Source: Betaproteobacteria bacterium RIFCSPLOWO2_12_FULL_64_23
GTDB lineage: Bacteria; Pseudomonadota; Gammaproteobacteria; Burkholderiales; SG8-39
Assembly: GCA_001770575.1 (NCBI GenBank)
Contig: MERK01000121.1
Location: 682 to 35,005, forward strand
Length of the DNA: 34,324 bases
Reading direction: 5' to 3'
Shown here piece by piece: positions 1 through 7,771 of this stretch. Below the pieces are notes generated by a model. The model was not told the origin of the DNA. It was given only the letters and a program-made list of their open reading frames with translations, and searched no databases. Position 1 is the stretch's first letter. The number at the start of each line of letters is the position of its first letter. The position numbers and the translations under genes are program-made.

Positions 1-1
1 C

Positions 2-565
2 GTGAAGCCCACCGTGTTCATGATGTCCAATCCGCTCACCACGCCGCCGCCGGAGCAGCGCGAGCGCGGGGTGGCCGCGATCACGGTCGCCGACAACCGC
101 TGGCTGCGCTGCGACATCAAGTCGGTGTCGCTGCTCGCCAACTGTCTGCTGCGCCAGAGCGCCGTCGACGCGGACGCAGCCGAAACGGTGCTGCTGCGCG
201 ATGGGCTCCTCACGGAGGGCTCGGCGAGCAATATCTTCGTGGTCAAGAACGGTGTCATCATCACCCCGCCCAAGACCAATTTCATTCTGCCCGGCATCAC
301 CTACGACGTGGTGATCGAGCTGGCGCGCGCCAACCGGCTGCCGCTGGAAATCCGTCAGGTGAGCGAAGCCGAGGTGCGCGACGCGGACGAACTCTGGCTC
401 ACCTCGTCGACCAAGGAAGTGCTGTCGATCTCGATGCTGGACGGCAAACCGGTCGGTCACGGGGAAAACACCGGCAAACCCGGACCAGCAGCCGCGCGCA
501 TGTATCAACTCTACCAGGACTACAAGCGTACGGTTATGCGTGCGCCGGTCGATGTCCCAGCCTGA
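2..565 (+). CDS. dat: D-amino acid aminotransferase, C-terminal part (cut by window edge)
   Basis: This is the C-terminal 187 residues of a class IV (fold type IV) PLP-dependent aminotransferase. The family interconverts D-amino acids, mainly D-alanine and D-glutamate, with 2-oxo acids in the cytoplasm, feeding peptidoglycan. The segment RCDIKSVSLL carries the lysine (residue 40 of the fragment) that should form the Schiff base with PLP. EGSASNIFVV and ILPGITYDVVIELA are the usual phosphate- and substrate-side motifs. About 100 N-terminal residues lie outside the window, so the GTG at base 2 is not a real start. The position directly before ybeD, lipB and lipA is the usual betaproteobacterial context and favours D-amino acid aminotransferase over the related branched-chain enzyme (IlvE) or aminodeoxychorismate lyase (PabC). 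The gene overlaps ybeD by 14 bases. Confidence 0.88.
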   Translation: MKPTVFMMSNPLTTPPPEQRERGVAAITVADNRWLRCDIKSVSLLANCLLRQSAVDADAAETVLLRDGLLTEGSASNIFVVKNGVIITPPKTNFILPGITYDVVIELARANRLPLEIRQVSEAEVRDADELWLTSSTKEVLSISMLDGKPVGHGENTGKPGPAAARMYQLYQDYKRTVMRAPVDVPA

Positions 566-824
566 ACCCGAGTCGCTGCTCGCCTTTCCCTGCGACTTCC
601 CGATCAAGGTCATGGGCGAGACCCAGCCCGGGTTTGCGCAGGCGGTGATGGACGTGGTCCTGCGCCACGCGCCGGATTTCGACGCCGCCACCATGGAGAT
701 GCGCAAAAGCCGCCTGGGCAAGTACCTGTCGCTGACGGTCACCGTGCGCGCCAATTCGCGCCTGCAGCTGGATGATCTGTATCGCGATCTGTGCGACCAC
801 CCGATGGTCAAGATGGTGCTATAG
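552..824 (+). CDS. ybeD: DUF493 family protein (YbeD-like)
   Basis: A 90-residue DUF493 (YbeD-like) protein. The family is a small ferredoxin-like alpha/beta fold resembling an ACT-type regulatory domain; its biochemical role is not established. LAFPCDFPIKVMG near the N-terminus and the ending DDLYRDLCDHPMVKMVL are typical. I chose the ATG at 552, which begins MSQPEPE. A GTG at 540 in the same frame would add four residues (VRRS). The gene starts inside the end of dat and is followed after 7 bases by lipB, as in enterobacteria and betaproteobacteria, where ybeD is adjacent to lipB. The context suggests a link to lipoate metabolism, but that is inference. Confidence 0.9.
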   Translation: MSQPEPESLLAFPCDFPIKVMGETQPGFAQAVMDVVLRHAPDFDAATMEMRKSRLGKYLSLTVTVRANSRLQLDDLYRDLCDHPMVKMVL

Positions 825-831
825 GTGCGAA

Positions 832-1539
832 ATGCAAAGTGAAAACCATCAACACTCGGCCGGCGCTGCGCGCGCCATGACGCCCGCGATCGGCCCTGCG
901 ACCCGCGGTCCGAACGCTGCGTTGCGCATAAGGCGTCTCGGCCTGGTTGAATTTCTGCCGACCTACGCGGCGATGCGCCAGTTCACCAGCTCGCGCCGGC
1001 AGGACACGCCGGACGAGCTCTGGCTGCTGCAGCACCCGCCGGTCTACACCGCGGGCCTTGCCTGCCGCCCCGAGCACCTGCCGCGCGGCTCCGGCATTGC
1101 GCTCGAGCGCATCGATCGCGGCGGCCAGATCACTTATCACGGGCCGGGCCAGGTGGTGATGTACACGCTGCTCGATCTGGCCCGGCGCAAGCTGAAAATC
1201 CGGGCGTTCGTCGGTCTGCTCGAGCAGGCAGTGATCGATACGCTGGCGCAGTACCGGGTTTCGGCGCAGCGCAAAAACGGCGCGCCGGGGATCTATGTGA
1301 ACGGCGCAAAAGTCGCGGCGCTGGGGCTGCGGGTCCGAAGCACAGGCTGCTATCACGGCGTCGCGCTCAACGTCGACATGGATCTCGCTCCTTTCCTGGC
1401 GATCGACCCCTGCGGCTACCCCGGTCTGGCGGTGACACAGACGCGCGATCTGGGAATCAGCGCCCCGGCTGACGAACTGGGTACGCTGCTCGCCGACGAG
1501 CTGACGCGACTTCTGGCACGGCATGAGCACGGGCGCTGA
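832..1539 (+). CDS. lipB: Octanoyl-[acyl-carrier-protein]:protein N-octanoyltransferase LipB
   Basis: LipB moves octanoate from acyl carrier protein to the lipoyl domains of 2-oxoacid dehydrogenases and the glycine cleavage H protein, the first step of de novo lipoylation. The 235-residue product contains [12 protein letters not shown], the conserved lysine in NGAKVAALG (about residue 160), GVALNV, and the catalytic cysteine in DPCGYPG (about residue 194). Together these give the acyl-thioester Cys/Lys pair. The start at 832 has an AGGTG Shine-Dalgarno five bases upstream. An ATG at 877 is an alternative that would match the shorter homologues better. The 3' end overlaps lipA by 17 bases, which suggests translational coupling. 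Confidence 0.96.
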   Translation: MQSENHQHSAGAARAMTPAIGPATRGPNAALRIRRLGLVEFLPTYAAMRQFTSSRRQDTPDELWLLQHPPVYTAGLACRPEHLPRGSGIALERIDRGGQITYHGPGQVVMYTLLDLARRKLKIRAFVGLLEQAVIDTLAQYRVSAQRKNGAPGIYVNGAKVAALGLRVRSTGCYHGVALNVDMDLAPFLAIDPCGYPGLAVTQTRDLGISAPADELGTLLADELTRLLARHEHGR

Positions 1540-2455
1540 AAAAGGCCGCGCCAAGACGGCGCGCATTCCGCTCAAGATCGTGCCGCAGGCGCCCCTGAGG
1601 AAACCCGATTGGATCCGCGTCAAAGCCGGCTCCGGCAGCACGCGCTTCGACGAAATCAAGCAGCGCCTGCGCCAGAACAAGCTGCACACGGTATGCGAGG
1701 AAGCCTCCTGCCCGAATATCGGCGAGTGCTTCGGCAAGGGCACCGCGACTTTCATGATCCTGGGGAATTTGTGCACGCGGCGCTGTCCGTTCTGCGACGT
1801 GGCGCACGGGCGCCCATCGGCGCCGGACGCGGGCGAGCCGCGGCATCTGGCACAGACGATCGCTGCGCTGGCGCTCGATTACGTGGTCATCACCAGCGTC
1901 GACCGCGACGACCTGCGCGACGGCGGCGCGCGTCATTTCGCCGATTGCATCCGCGCGGTGCGGGAGCTGTCGGCGCAAACGCGCATCGAAGTGCTGGTGC
2001 CCGATTTCCGCGGCCGGCTGGAAATTGCGCTCGAAATACTGTCCGCCGACCCGCCCGACGTGATGAACCACAACCTCGAGACCGTGCCGCGGCTATACCG
2101 CCAGGCCCGCCCCGGGTCGGACTACCCGCATTCGCTAAAGTTGCTGCAGGAATTCAAGGCACGCCGGCCCGGCGTCCCGACCAAGTCGGGCCTGATGCTG
2201 GGTCTGGGCGAAACCGACGAGGAGATTCTCGCGGTGATGCGCGACCTGCGCGCGCACGGCGTGGACATGCTCACCATGGGCCAGTACCTGCAGCCGACCG
2301 CGCACCACCTGCCGGTGCTGCGCTACGTCCACCCGGACGGGTTTGCCGTGTTCGAACAGGCGGCGCGGGAAATGGGTTTCCTGCACGCCGCGATCGGACC
2401 GCTGGTGCGTTCGAGCTATCACGCCGACCGGCAGGCGCACGCGGCAGGGGTATAA
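1523..2455 (+). CDS. lipA: Lipoyl synthase LipA (radical SAM)
   Basis: LipA inserts two sulfur atoms into protein-bound octanoate using radical SAM chemistry. The 310-residue protein has both expected iron-sulfur binding sets. The auxiliary cluster set [12 protein letters not shown] has cysteines at about residues 58, 63 and 69. The radical SAM set CTRRCPFC has cysteines at about 84, 88 and 91. [12 protein letters not shown] and [10 protein letters not shown] are further family motifs, and the C-terminal [10 protein letters not shown] supplies the conserved RSS motif. The length is normal. The ATG at 1523 lies within the end of lipB, so the two are very probably one transcript with dat and ybeD upstream. 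The next gene downstream converges from the other strand, 45 bases away. I see no clear intrinsic terminator in that gap. Confidence 0.97.
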   Translation: MSTGAEKGRAKTARIPLKIVPQAPLRKPDWIRVKAGSGSTRFDEIKQRLRQNKLHTVCEEASCPNIGECFGKGTATFMILGNLCTRRCPFCDVAHGRPSAPDAGEPRHLAQTIAALALDYVVITSVDRDDLRDGGARHFADCIRAVRELSAQTRIEVLVPDFRGRLEIALEILSADPPDVMNHNLETVPRLYRQARPGSDYPHSLKLLQEFKARRPGVPTKSGLMLGLGETDEEILAVMRDLRAHGVDMLTMGQYLQPTAHHLPVLRYVHPDGFAVFEQAAREMGFLHAAIGPLVRSSYHADRQAHAAGV

Positions 2456-2500
2456 GTAGCGGCGGGTGCCTTTGTAACCTAACGTTGCGAATGGCGTCTA

Positions 2501-3019
2501 TCAGGCGGTTCCGGCAGCCTTCGCGCGACACCAGAAAATGTAGTCCATCTCGGGTGAGGGCGCGCCCAACCGCGTCGCTGCCACTGACACCTGGCCGCGG
2601 TGGTGCTGGATGTGCAAGAACATGTGCGTGAGCACCTCCGCTACCTGCGTACGAAACGGCTCACCGCGGGTGTTGGTGTAAGCGAGCTCACCCTCGAACA
2701 CCGCCTCGGACTGGCGTGCGAGCCAGGCCTGCACCGCACGCAGTTCGCCGTGCAGCGCCTGCTTGAGCTCGCCCCAGTCGGTCTGCAGCACTTCGTCGAG
2801 CCTGAGGTGCTTGGGGTCGTCATGCCGCAGCCGGCCGAACCAGATGCGTGTGCCGACGAGGATGTGGTTGAGGGTATTGAGCGCGCTGCCGAAGAACAGG
2901 CCTTCGTTCGCGGCGAGTTTGCTATGGGGCAGCACATCCAGGGACCTGAACAAAACCTCGTTCGCCCAGTAGTGGTACTCGGCAAGATCGATGAAATGCT
3001 GTTTCCAGGAAAGCGTCAT
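2501..3019 (-). CDS. DinB family protein
   Basis: A 172-residue protein of the DinB / YfiT four-helix bundle superfamily. Members are often metal-dependent and include thiol-dependent transferases such as mycothiol or bacillithiol enzymes, but most have no known reaction. The putative metal ligands are visible: His52 in NTLNHILVG, and His136 and His140 in the HxxxH of FLHIQHHRGQ. WANEVLF near the N-terminus and the ending EMDYIFWCR are typical of the proteobacterial group. The chosen start at 3019 (MTLSWKQ) lies 8 bases after the stop of the SGNH-like gene, so both genes and polA are probably one transcript. The function is unassigned. A damage-inducible role should not be inferred from the name. 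Confidence 0.88.
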   Translation of the reverse strand: MTLSWKQHFIDLAEYHYWANEVLFRSLDVLPHSKLAANEGLFFGSALNTLNHILVGTRIWFGRLRHDDPKHLRLDEVLQTDWGELKQALHGELRAVQAWLARQSEAVFEGELAYTNTRGEPFRTQVAEVLTHMFLHIQHHRGQVSVAATRLGAPSPEMDYIFWCRAKAAGTA

Positions 3020-3027
3020 TGCCGTCT

Positions 3028-3711
3028 TCAAAAAAACACCTCGCAGCGGCGCGCCCCGGCGTCGAGTTCGAACATGGCGAAGCGGATGACGTTGGCTGCT
3101 TTCTGCAGGCCGCTCTGGGACAAGCGCGTCGGCTGGTCGTAGTCTTCGGGCTCGTTGCAGATCAGACGCAGATCGATCATGGCGACGCGCGCCTCGGCGG
3201 CGCGTTTGGTGACGCGATCGTTGAATACCGCCAGCGCGGCGCAGGCGGTGCGCTGGCGCACTGGATCTTTGTGGTTCGGTATGAACATGGTGCACACCAT
3301 GATCACCAGCCGCGCCGCCTGCGCCACATGGATCAACTGCTTGAGCGTGCGCTCGAACTCGTCGGCGGCGAGCGAGAGCTGCTCCAGCGTCTGCCCGTAC
3401 GCACCCGGCCGGCTGTGGAGCAGCCCGCTCTGCTCTATCGCGTGATTGCCCTCGATGAAAATGATCGCGTGGGTGGCGTCTGCGGGCAGAACCAGCGACG
3501 GTCCGGCGTGCTCGACCTCGGCCGCGGAGACGACGCTGATCTTCCACTGATTGCGCGTCCCGGGAAGAAGGGCATCCTCGAATTGTCCCGGTGTCTTGTC
3601 GATACTACTGTAGGCTTCGAGCAGCGCGTCACCGAGCAGCACGACATGCCGGACCGGTCCGCGCCCGGGGGCTGACGCGGCAGACGGCTTCTGGCTGGAG
3701 GTTTTGCTCAT
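3028..3711 (-). CDS. SGNH/GDSL-fold protein with substituted catalytic residues
   Basis: A 227-residue protein whose pattern fits the SGNH/GDSL hydrolase fold. An early strand and loop, VVLLGDALLEAY, occupies the block I position. ATHAIIFIEGNHAIEQ is at block III, and MIDLRLICNEPEDYD plus QPTRLSQSG is at the C-terminal block. In active relatives I know of, block I reads GDS, block III reads GGND or similar, and block V supplies Asp and His. Here the nucleophile position is Ala, block III reads EGNH, and the expected His is Arg. I therefore infer a catalytically dead or re-purposed member. The start at 3711 (MSKTSSQ) leaves 16 bases after the polA stop; an upstream in-frame ATG would overlap polA. 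Its position between polA and the dinB-like gene gives no further clue to its job. Confidence 0.72.
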   Translation of the reverse strand: MSKTSSQKPSAASAPGRGPVRHVVLLGDALLEAYSSIDKTPGQFEDALLPGTRNQWKISVVSAAEVEHAGPSLVLPADATHAIIFIEGNHAIEQSGLLHSRPGAYGQTLEQLSLAADEFERTLKQLIHVAQAARLVIMVCTMFIPNHKDPVRQRTACAALAVFNDRVTKRAAEARVAMIDLRLICNEPEDYDQPTRLSQSGLQKAANVIRFAMFELDAGARRCEVFF

Positions 3712-3727
3712 CGTGCTCGCGCTGCGG

Positions 3728-6436
3728 TCAATGCGCCTGTTCCCAGTTTGCACCCGCACCCATATCCACGACAAGGGGTACCGCGAGCCGGGCCACGCCG
3801 GTCATCAGCCCGGGCAGCTCCGCGCGCACCCGCGACAGCTCCGCCTGCGGCACTTCCAGCACCAGCTCGTCGTGCACTTGCATCACCAGCTTCGCCGACA
3901 GCTGTTCCCGGTCCAGCCAGTTCTGCACCGCGATCATGGACAGCTTGATCAGGTCCGCCGCCGTCCCCTGCATCGGCGCGTTGATCGCAGCGCGCTCGGC
4001 GCCCTGCCGCCGGCCGCTGTTGGCCGCCCTGATCTCGGCCAGCCACAAGCGGCGGCCGAACACGGTTTCGACATAGCCGCGCTCGCGCGCTTGCTCGCGC
4101 GTCTGCTGCATATAGCGCGCGACCCCGGGATAGCGGGTGAAGTAGCTGTCGATATAGGCTTGGGCGGTGGCGCGTTCCAGGCCCAAAGCCTGCGCCACGC
4201 CGAAGGCCGACATGCCGTAAATCAGGCCGAAGTTGATCACTTTGGCGTAGCGGCGCTCTTCCGGCGTGACTTCATGCAGGTTTCGGTTGAATATCTCCGC
4301 GGCGGTGGCGCGGTGCACGTCCTCGCCCGCGGCGAAAGCGCGCAGCAGATTCTCGTCGCGCGAGATGTGCGCCATGATGCGCAGCTCGATTTGGGAATAG
4401 TCGGCCGAGACGATGACGCAGCCGGCGGGCGCAATGAAGGCCTCGCGGATGCGCCGTCCCTCGATGGTGCGCACCGGAATGTTCTGCAGATTGGGATCGT
4501 TACTGGCCAGGCGTCCGGTCACCGCCGTCGCCTGGGCGTAGTTGGTATGCACCCGCCCGGTCGCGGCGTTGACCATGCGCGGCAGCTTGTCGGTGTAGGT
4601 GGATTTCAACTTGGTGAGCGCGCGGTATTCGAGCAGGGTCTTGGGCAGCGGGTAATCCGCGGCGAGCCTCTCCAGCACCTCCTCGTCGGTGGAGGGCGCG
4701 CCGCTCGGGGTTTTCTTCAACACCGGCAGCTGCAGGCGCTCGAAAAAGATTTCGCCGATCTGCTTGGGTGAATTCAGGTTGAAAGGCTGGCCGGCTTCGC
4801 CGTAGGCCTTGTGCTCCAGTTCCATCATTTTCTGCCCCAGTTCGCGGCTTTGCGCCTCGAGCAGGACGGCGTCGATGAGCACGCCGGTGCGTTCCATTCT
4901 GAACAGCACTTCGCGCACCGGCAGCTCGATTTGCCGGTATACGTATTCCAGCCCGGTCTCGGCCTGCACCTTGGGATACAGGCACTGGTGCAGACGCAGG
5001 GTCACGTCGGCATCCTCGGCGGAATACTCGGTGGCGCGCTCCACGTTCACCTGTTCGAAGCCGATGCGCTGCGCGCCCTTGCCGGTGACATCGTCGTAGC
5101 TGATGGTGGCCAACTGCAGGTGGCGCTCGGCGAGCGCGCCCAGGTCGTGGCGCAAATGCGACTCGAGCACGTAGGACTCAAGCAGTGTGTCGTGCACCAC
5201 GCCGCGAAGCCGAACACCGTGATTGGCGAGCACGTGCTGATCGTACTTGAGGTTCTGGCCGAGCTTCGGTCTGGCCGCGTCCTCGAGCCAGGGGCGCACC
5301 AGGGCGAGGGCGCGCGCCACGCCCAGCTGCGCTGGCGCGCCGGCGTAGTCGTGCGCGAGCGGCAGATACGCCGCCCGCCCAGGCTCGGCGCAAAAAGACA
5401 TGCCCACCAGCTGCGCGGTCAGAGGATCGAGGCCGGTGGTTTCGGTGTCGAACGCGACCAAGGCGGCGCCATCGAGCACCTTCAGCCACTCGGCCATCTG
5501 GGACTCGTCGAATATGGTGTCGTAGCGCCGCGCTATCGGCCCGGGCCCGTTTTGCGCCTGCGCCGGCACGGGCGCGGATGCCGCGGCGCCCGCCTGAGCC
5601 GGATCTTTCAGCCAGCTCTTGAAGCCGAAGCGCTGGAACAGCCCGGTCAGCTCGGCCTCGCCGCGCGGCTGCGGCACCAGATCCTCCGCTTTGACCGGCA
5701 GCGGCACATCGCAGTAGACGGTAAGGAGCTTTTTCGCTTGCGGCAGCCAGGGCAGCGCGCGGCGCAAGTTCCCCCCCACGACACCGCCGATTTCCTGCGC
5801 GTGGGCGATGACCGCATCGAGCGAGCCATATTGGGAGAGCCACTTGACGGCGGTCTTGGGGCCGACTTTTTCCACGCCGGGGACATTGTCCACGCTGTCG
5901 CCCACCAGGGTGAGGTAATCGAGCATCAGGCGCGGCGGCACGCCGAATTTTGCCTCGACCCCGGCTTCGTCCAGGCGCTCGTTGGTCATGGTGTTGATCA
6001 AGGTGACACTCGGGTTCACCAGCTGCGTCAGGTCCTTGTCCCCGGTGGAGACGACGCAGCGCATGCCGGCCACGGCGGCCTGCCGCGCGAGCGTGCCGAT
6101 GACGTCGTCGGCCTCGACGCCGTCGATCATCAGCAGCGGCCAGCCCAGACCGGCCACCGCCTGGTGCAGCGGCTCGATCTGGCGCACGAGGTCCTCGGGC
6201 ATGGGCGGGCGATGCGCCTTGTACTCGGCATACCAGTCGTCGCGGAAAGTCTTGCCCTTGGCATCGAAAACGCAGGCGAGATAGTCCGGCTTGTAGTCGG
6301 CCGCCAGCCGTCGTAGCATGTTGAGCACGCCGTAGATCGCACCCGTGGGCTCGCCGCGCGCGTTGCGCAAGTCGGGCAGCGCGTGAAACGCGCGGTACAG
6401 GTAAGACGAGCCATCCACCAACAACAGGGTTTTCAT
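3728..6436 (-). CDS. polA: DNA polymerase I
   Basis: DNA polymerase I fills gaps and removes RNA primers during lagging-strand synthesis and repair. The 902-residue product has all three domains. The 5'-3' exonuclease spans roughly residues 1-290 (start MKTLLLVDGSSYLYRAFHAL). The proofreading 3'-5' exonuclease spans about 325-515, with intact Exo I FDTETTGLD, Exo II NLKYDQHVL and Exo III YSAEDAD. The polymerase domain has motif A DYSQIELR (about 677), motif B RRYAKVINFGLIYG, and motif C QVHDELV (about 850). The start at 6436 matches the family start; an in-frame ATG 66 bases further upstream would add an atypical leader. The start codon lies only 12 bases from that of the divergent LOG-family gene, so promoter elements must overlap coding sequence. 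Two small genes follow on the same strand. Confidence 0.98.
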   Translation of the reverse strand: MKTLLLVDGSSYLYRAFHALPDLRNARGEPTGAIYGVLNMLRRLAADYKPDYLACVFDAKGKTFRDDWYAEYKAHRPPMPEDLVRQIEPLHQAVAGLGWPLLMIDGVEADDVIGTLARQAAVAGMRCVVSTGDKDLTQLVNPSVTLINTMTNERLDEAGVEAKFGVPPRLMLDYLTLVGDSVDNVPGVEKVGPKTAVKWLSQYGSLDAVIAHAQEIGGVVGGNLRRALPWLPQAKKLLTVYCDVPLPVKAEDLVPQPRGEAELTGLFQRFGFKSWLKDPAQAGAAASAPVPAQAQNGPGPIARRYDTIFDESQMAEWLKVLDGAALVAFDTETTGLDPLTAQLVGMSFCAEPGRAAYLPLAHDYAGAPAQLGVARALALVRPWLEDAARPKLGQNLKYDQHVLANHGVRLRGVVHDTLLESYVLESHLRHDLGALAERHLQLATISYDDVTGKGAQRIGFEQVNVERATEYSAEDADVTLRLHQCLYPKVQAETGLEYVYRQIELPVREVLFRMERTGVLIDAVLLEAQSRELGQKMMELEHKAYGEAGQPFNLNSPKQIGEIFFERLQLPVLKKTPSGAPSTDEEVLERLAADYPLPKTLLEYRALTKLKSTYTDKLPRMVNAATGRVHTNYAQATAVTGRLASNDPNLQNIPVRTIEGRRIREAFIAPAGCVIVSADYSQIELRIMAHISRDENLLRAFAAGEDVHRATAAEIFNRNLHEVTPEERRYAKVINFGLIYGMSAFGVAQALGLERATAQAYIDSYFTRYPGVARYMQQTREQARERGYVETVFGRRLWLAEIRAANSGRRQGAERAAINAPMQGTAADLIKLSMIAVQNWLDREQLSAKLVMQVHDELVLEVPQAELSRVRAELPGLMTGVARLAVPLVVDMGAGANWEQAH

Positions 6437-6448
6437 AAAGGGTCGGGT

Positions 6449-7171
6449 ATGAATGGAAAACTTCCGCGGCCGGTCGATGCCGGCGCAGCAGACATGGCAC
6501 ACAACGCGCGCGAGTCCTGGCGGATATTCGGGATTATGTCAGAATTCTTCGAAGCCACGGAACGCCTGGCGCAGATCCGCCCGGCGGTGAGCATATTCGG
6601 CAGTGCGCGCGCATCGGCCGACTCGCCCTATTACCTGCTGGCGGAGAAGATCGCGCGGCTGCTCTCCGACGCGGGCTTCTCGGTCGTCTCCGGCGGCGGC
6701 CCCGGCATCATGGAAGCGGCGAACAAGGGCGCCTACTTCGGCAAATCGCCTTCGGTCGGCCTCAATATCCAGCTGCCGAACGAGCAGCTCAGCAACCGCT
6801 TCCAGGACATCAGCCTCACCTTCCACCATTTTTTCGCGCGCAAAGTCAGCTTCGTCAAGTTCGCCACCGCCTATGTCGTACTGCCCGGGGGGTTTGGCAC
6901 ACTGGACGAGCTGTCCGAGGCGCTTACCCTGGTGCAGACCGGGAAGACGCGCAAAATGCCGATCATCCTGGTGCATTCGCCTTTCTGGCAGGGGTTGCTG
7001 GATTGGTTTCGCGACCGCATGCAGACGGAGCACATGATCGATCCGGCAGACCTGGATCTGGTGCAAACCATCGATGATCCGGCAGCGATCGTGGAAGCCA
7101 TATTTAAGTACTATGAAAAGCGGGGGTTCGCGCCGCTGCCGGCAGAACGGGAGAACCTGTTGAACCTATGA
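6449..7171 (+). CDS. LOG family protein (TIGR00730, putative nucleotide phosphoribohydrolase)
   Basis: A 240-residue Rossmann-fold protein of the LOG (LONELY GUY) family. Characterised members release the free base from nucleoside 5'-monophosphates such as cytokinin precursors or, in bacteria, purine nucleotides. The signature motifs are present: SGGGPGIMEAANKGA (about residues 84-98) and PGGFGTLDELSEAL (about 147-160), the PGGxGTxxE active-site motif. FFARKVSFVKFA is also conserved. The ATG at 6449 has AAAGGG about 7 bases upstream. An internal ATG at 6494 (MAHNARESW) is a reasonable alternative, and this group has a variable N-terminus. The last 18 codons, KRGFAPLPAERENLLNL plus stop, recur 128 bases downstream at 7246-7299. 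The substrate of this member cannot be read from sequence. Confidence 0.92.
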   Translation: MNGKLPRPVDAGAADMAHNARESWRIFGIMSEFFEATERLAQIRPAVSIFGSARASADSPYYLLAEKIARLLSDAGFSVVSGGGPGIMEAANKGAYFGKSPSVGLNIQLPNEQLSNRFQDISLTFHHFFARKVSFVKFATAYVVLPGGFGTLDELSEALTLVQTGKTRKMPIILVHSPFWQGLLDWFRDRMQTEHMIDPADLDLVQTIDDPAAIVEAIFKYYEKRGFAPLPAERENLLNL

Positions 7172-7188
7172 ACCATGCCAGAAAGAGG

Positions 7189-7254
7189 CCCCCGCTTTCG
7201 GCGCAGGCTCACTTGGCGCGCAGCGCCAAGTTACGCCGTAGCCACAAGCGGGGG
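7189..7254. repeat. Nested inverted-repeat element after the LOG-family gene
   Basis: The outer arms CCCCCGCTT (7189-7197) and AAGCGGGGG (7246-7254) are perfect inverses. Inside them CGGCG (7199-7203) pairs with CGCCG (7234-7238). The core ACTTGGCGC (7211-7219) pairs perfectly with GCGCCAAGT (7223-7231) across the loop GCA. The result is a long bulged hairpin of the REP/palindromic-unit kind. It might terminate transcription of the LOG-family gene, but no T-run follows. The right outer arm is also the start of the duplicated gene end at 7246-7299. Confidence 0.65.
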
Positions 7255-7299
7255 TTCGCGCCGCTGCCGGCAGAACGCGAAAATCTGCTCAATCTCTGA
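7246..7299 (+). pseudogene. Detached second copy of the LOG-family gene 3' end
   Basis: This 54-base stretch encodes KRGFAPLPAERENLLNL and a TGA stop, exactly the last 17 residues of the LOG-family protein that ends at 7171. Compared with the gene's own copy at 7118-7171, the first 32 bases are identical. The remaining bases differ at seven positions, all synonymous: CGG/CGC, GAG/GAA, AAC/AAT, TTG/CTC (two changes), AAC/AAT and CTA/CTC. There is no start codon or upstream reading frame belonging to it, so it is a relic rather than a gene. The conserved protein reading with silent differences implies that the two copies diverged while both were coding. Confidence 0.85.
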
Positions 7300-7314
7300 G
7301 GCCGGGTCCGAATC

Positions 7315-7323
7315 TGCTAAAAT
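7315..7323 (+). promoter_or_regulatory. Possible extended -10 promoter of the DUF2782 gene
   Basis: TGC followed by TAAAAT (7318-7323) resembles an extended -10 element. It lies about 30 bases before the ATG pair at 7354/7357. The hexamer at the expected -35 position is poor, which is tolerated for extended -10 promoters. The site begins about 15 bases after the detached LOG-family gene end. This is a visual match only. Confidence 0.3.
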
Positions 7324-7353
7324 TCGCACTTAACAATAGCCAACCGGAAGCCC

Positions 7354-7689
7354 ATGATGCGCCGCTTGCTAGGAACAGCACTACTCGGGATTGCGCTTCC
7401 GCTCGCCGCGCAACAGCCGCCCAAGCTCGAGCCCTTGCCCGAGCCGCCCCCTCCTCCGCCCGGCCTCGCGCTCGATCCGGCGCTTGAACCGCAGGTGACG
7501 ATCACCAGGCGCGGCGAAGACAAGGTGGAAGAGTACCGCGTCAACGGCAAGCTCTACGCGATGAAGGTCACGCCGCCGCACGGCGTGCCTTATTTTCTGA
7601 TAGACGTCACCGGCGACGGCTCGATGATACGCCGGGATTCGCTCGACTCCGGCCTGCGTGTGCCGCAGTGGGTGATCCATTCCTTCTGA
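7354..7689 (+). CDS. DUF2782 family exported protein
   Basis: A 111-residue DUF2782 protein of unknown function. It begins with an apparent signal peptide (MMRRLLGTALLGIALPLAAQ), with likely cleavage after LAAQ, so it should be periplasmic. A proline-rich linker follows (PLPEPPPPPPG, about residues 27-37). The compact domain has VTITRRGEDKVEEYRVNGKLY and the conserved MKVTPPHGVPYFLIDVTG. Two adjacent ATG codons (7354, 7357) are possible starts; CGGAAG upstream is a usable ribosome site. In betaproteobacteria this family is commonly found between polA and thrB, as here. The conserved neighbourhood is the only functional clue. Confidence 0.85.
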   Translation: MMRRLLGTALLGIALPLAAQQPPKLEPLPEPPPPPPGLALDPALEPQVTITRRGEDKVEEYRVNGKLYAMKVTPPHGVPYFLIDVTGDGSMIRRDSLDSGLRVPQWVIHSF

Positions 7690-7771
7690 TCCAGGTAGTG
7701 GGCCAAAGGTAGCGAGTGAGGGGTAAGCCCGCGCGCACCCTGTCGCCCCCGGCTCACCGTCCATTGCCCGC

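Noticed and set aside
4811..6316. A 501-codon + strand frame antisense to polA
   Set aside because: polA motifs are complete on the minus strand; the mirror frame has no recognisable domain and biased composition.
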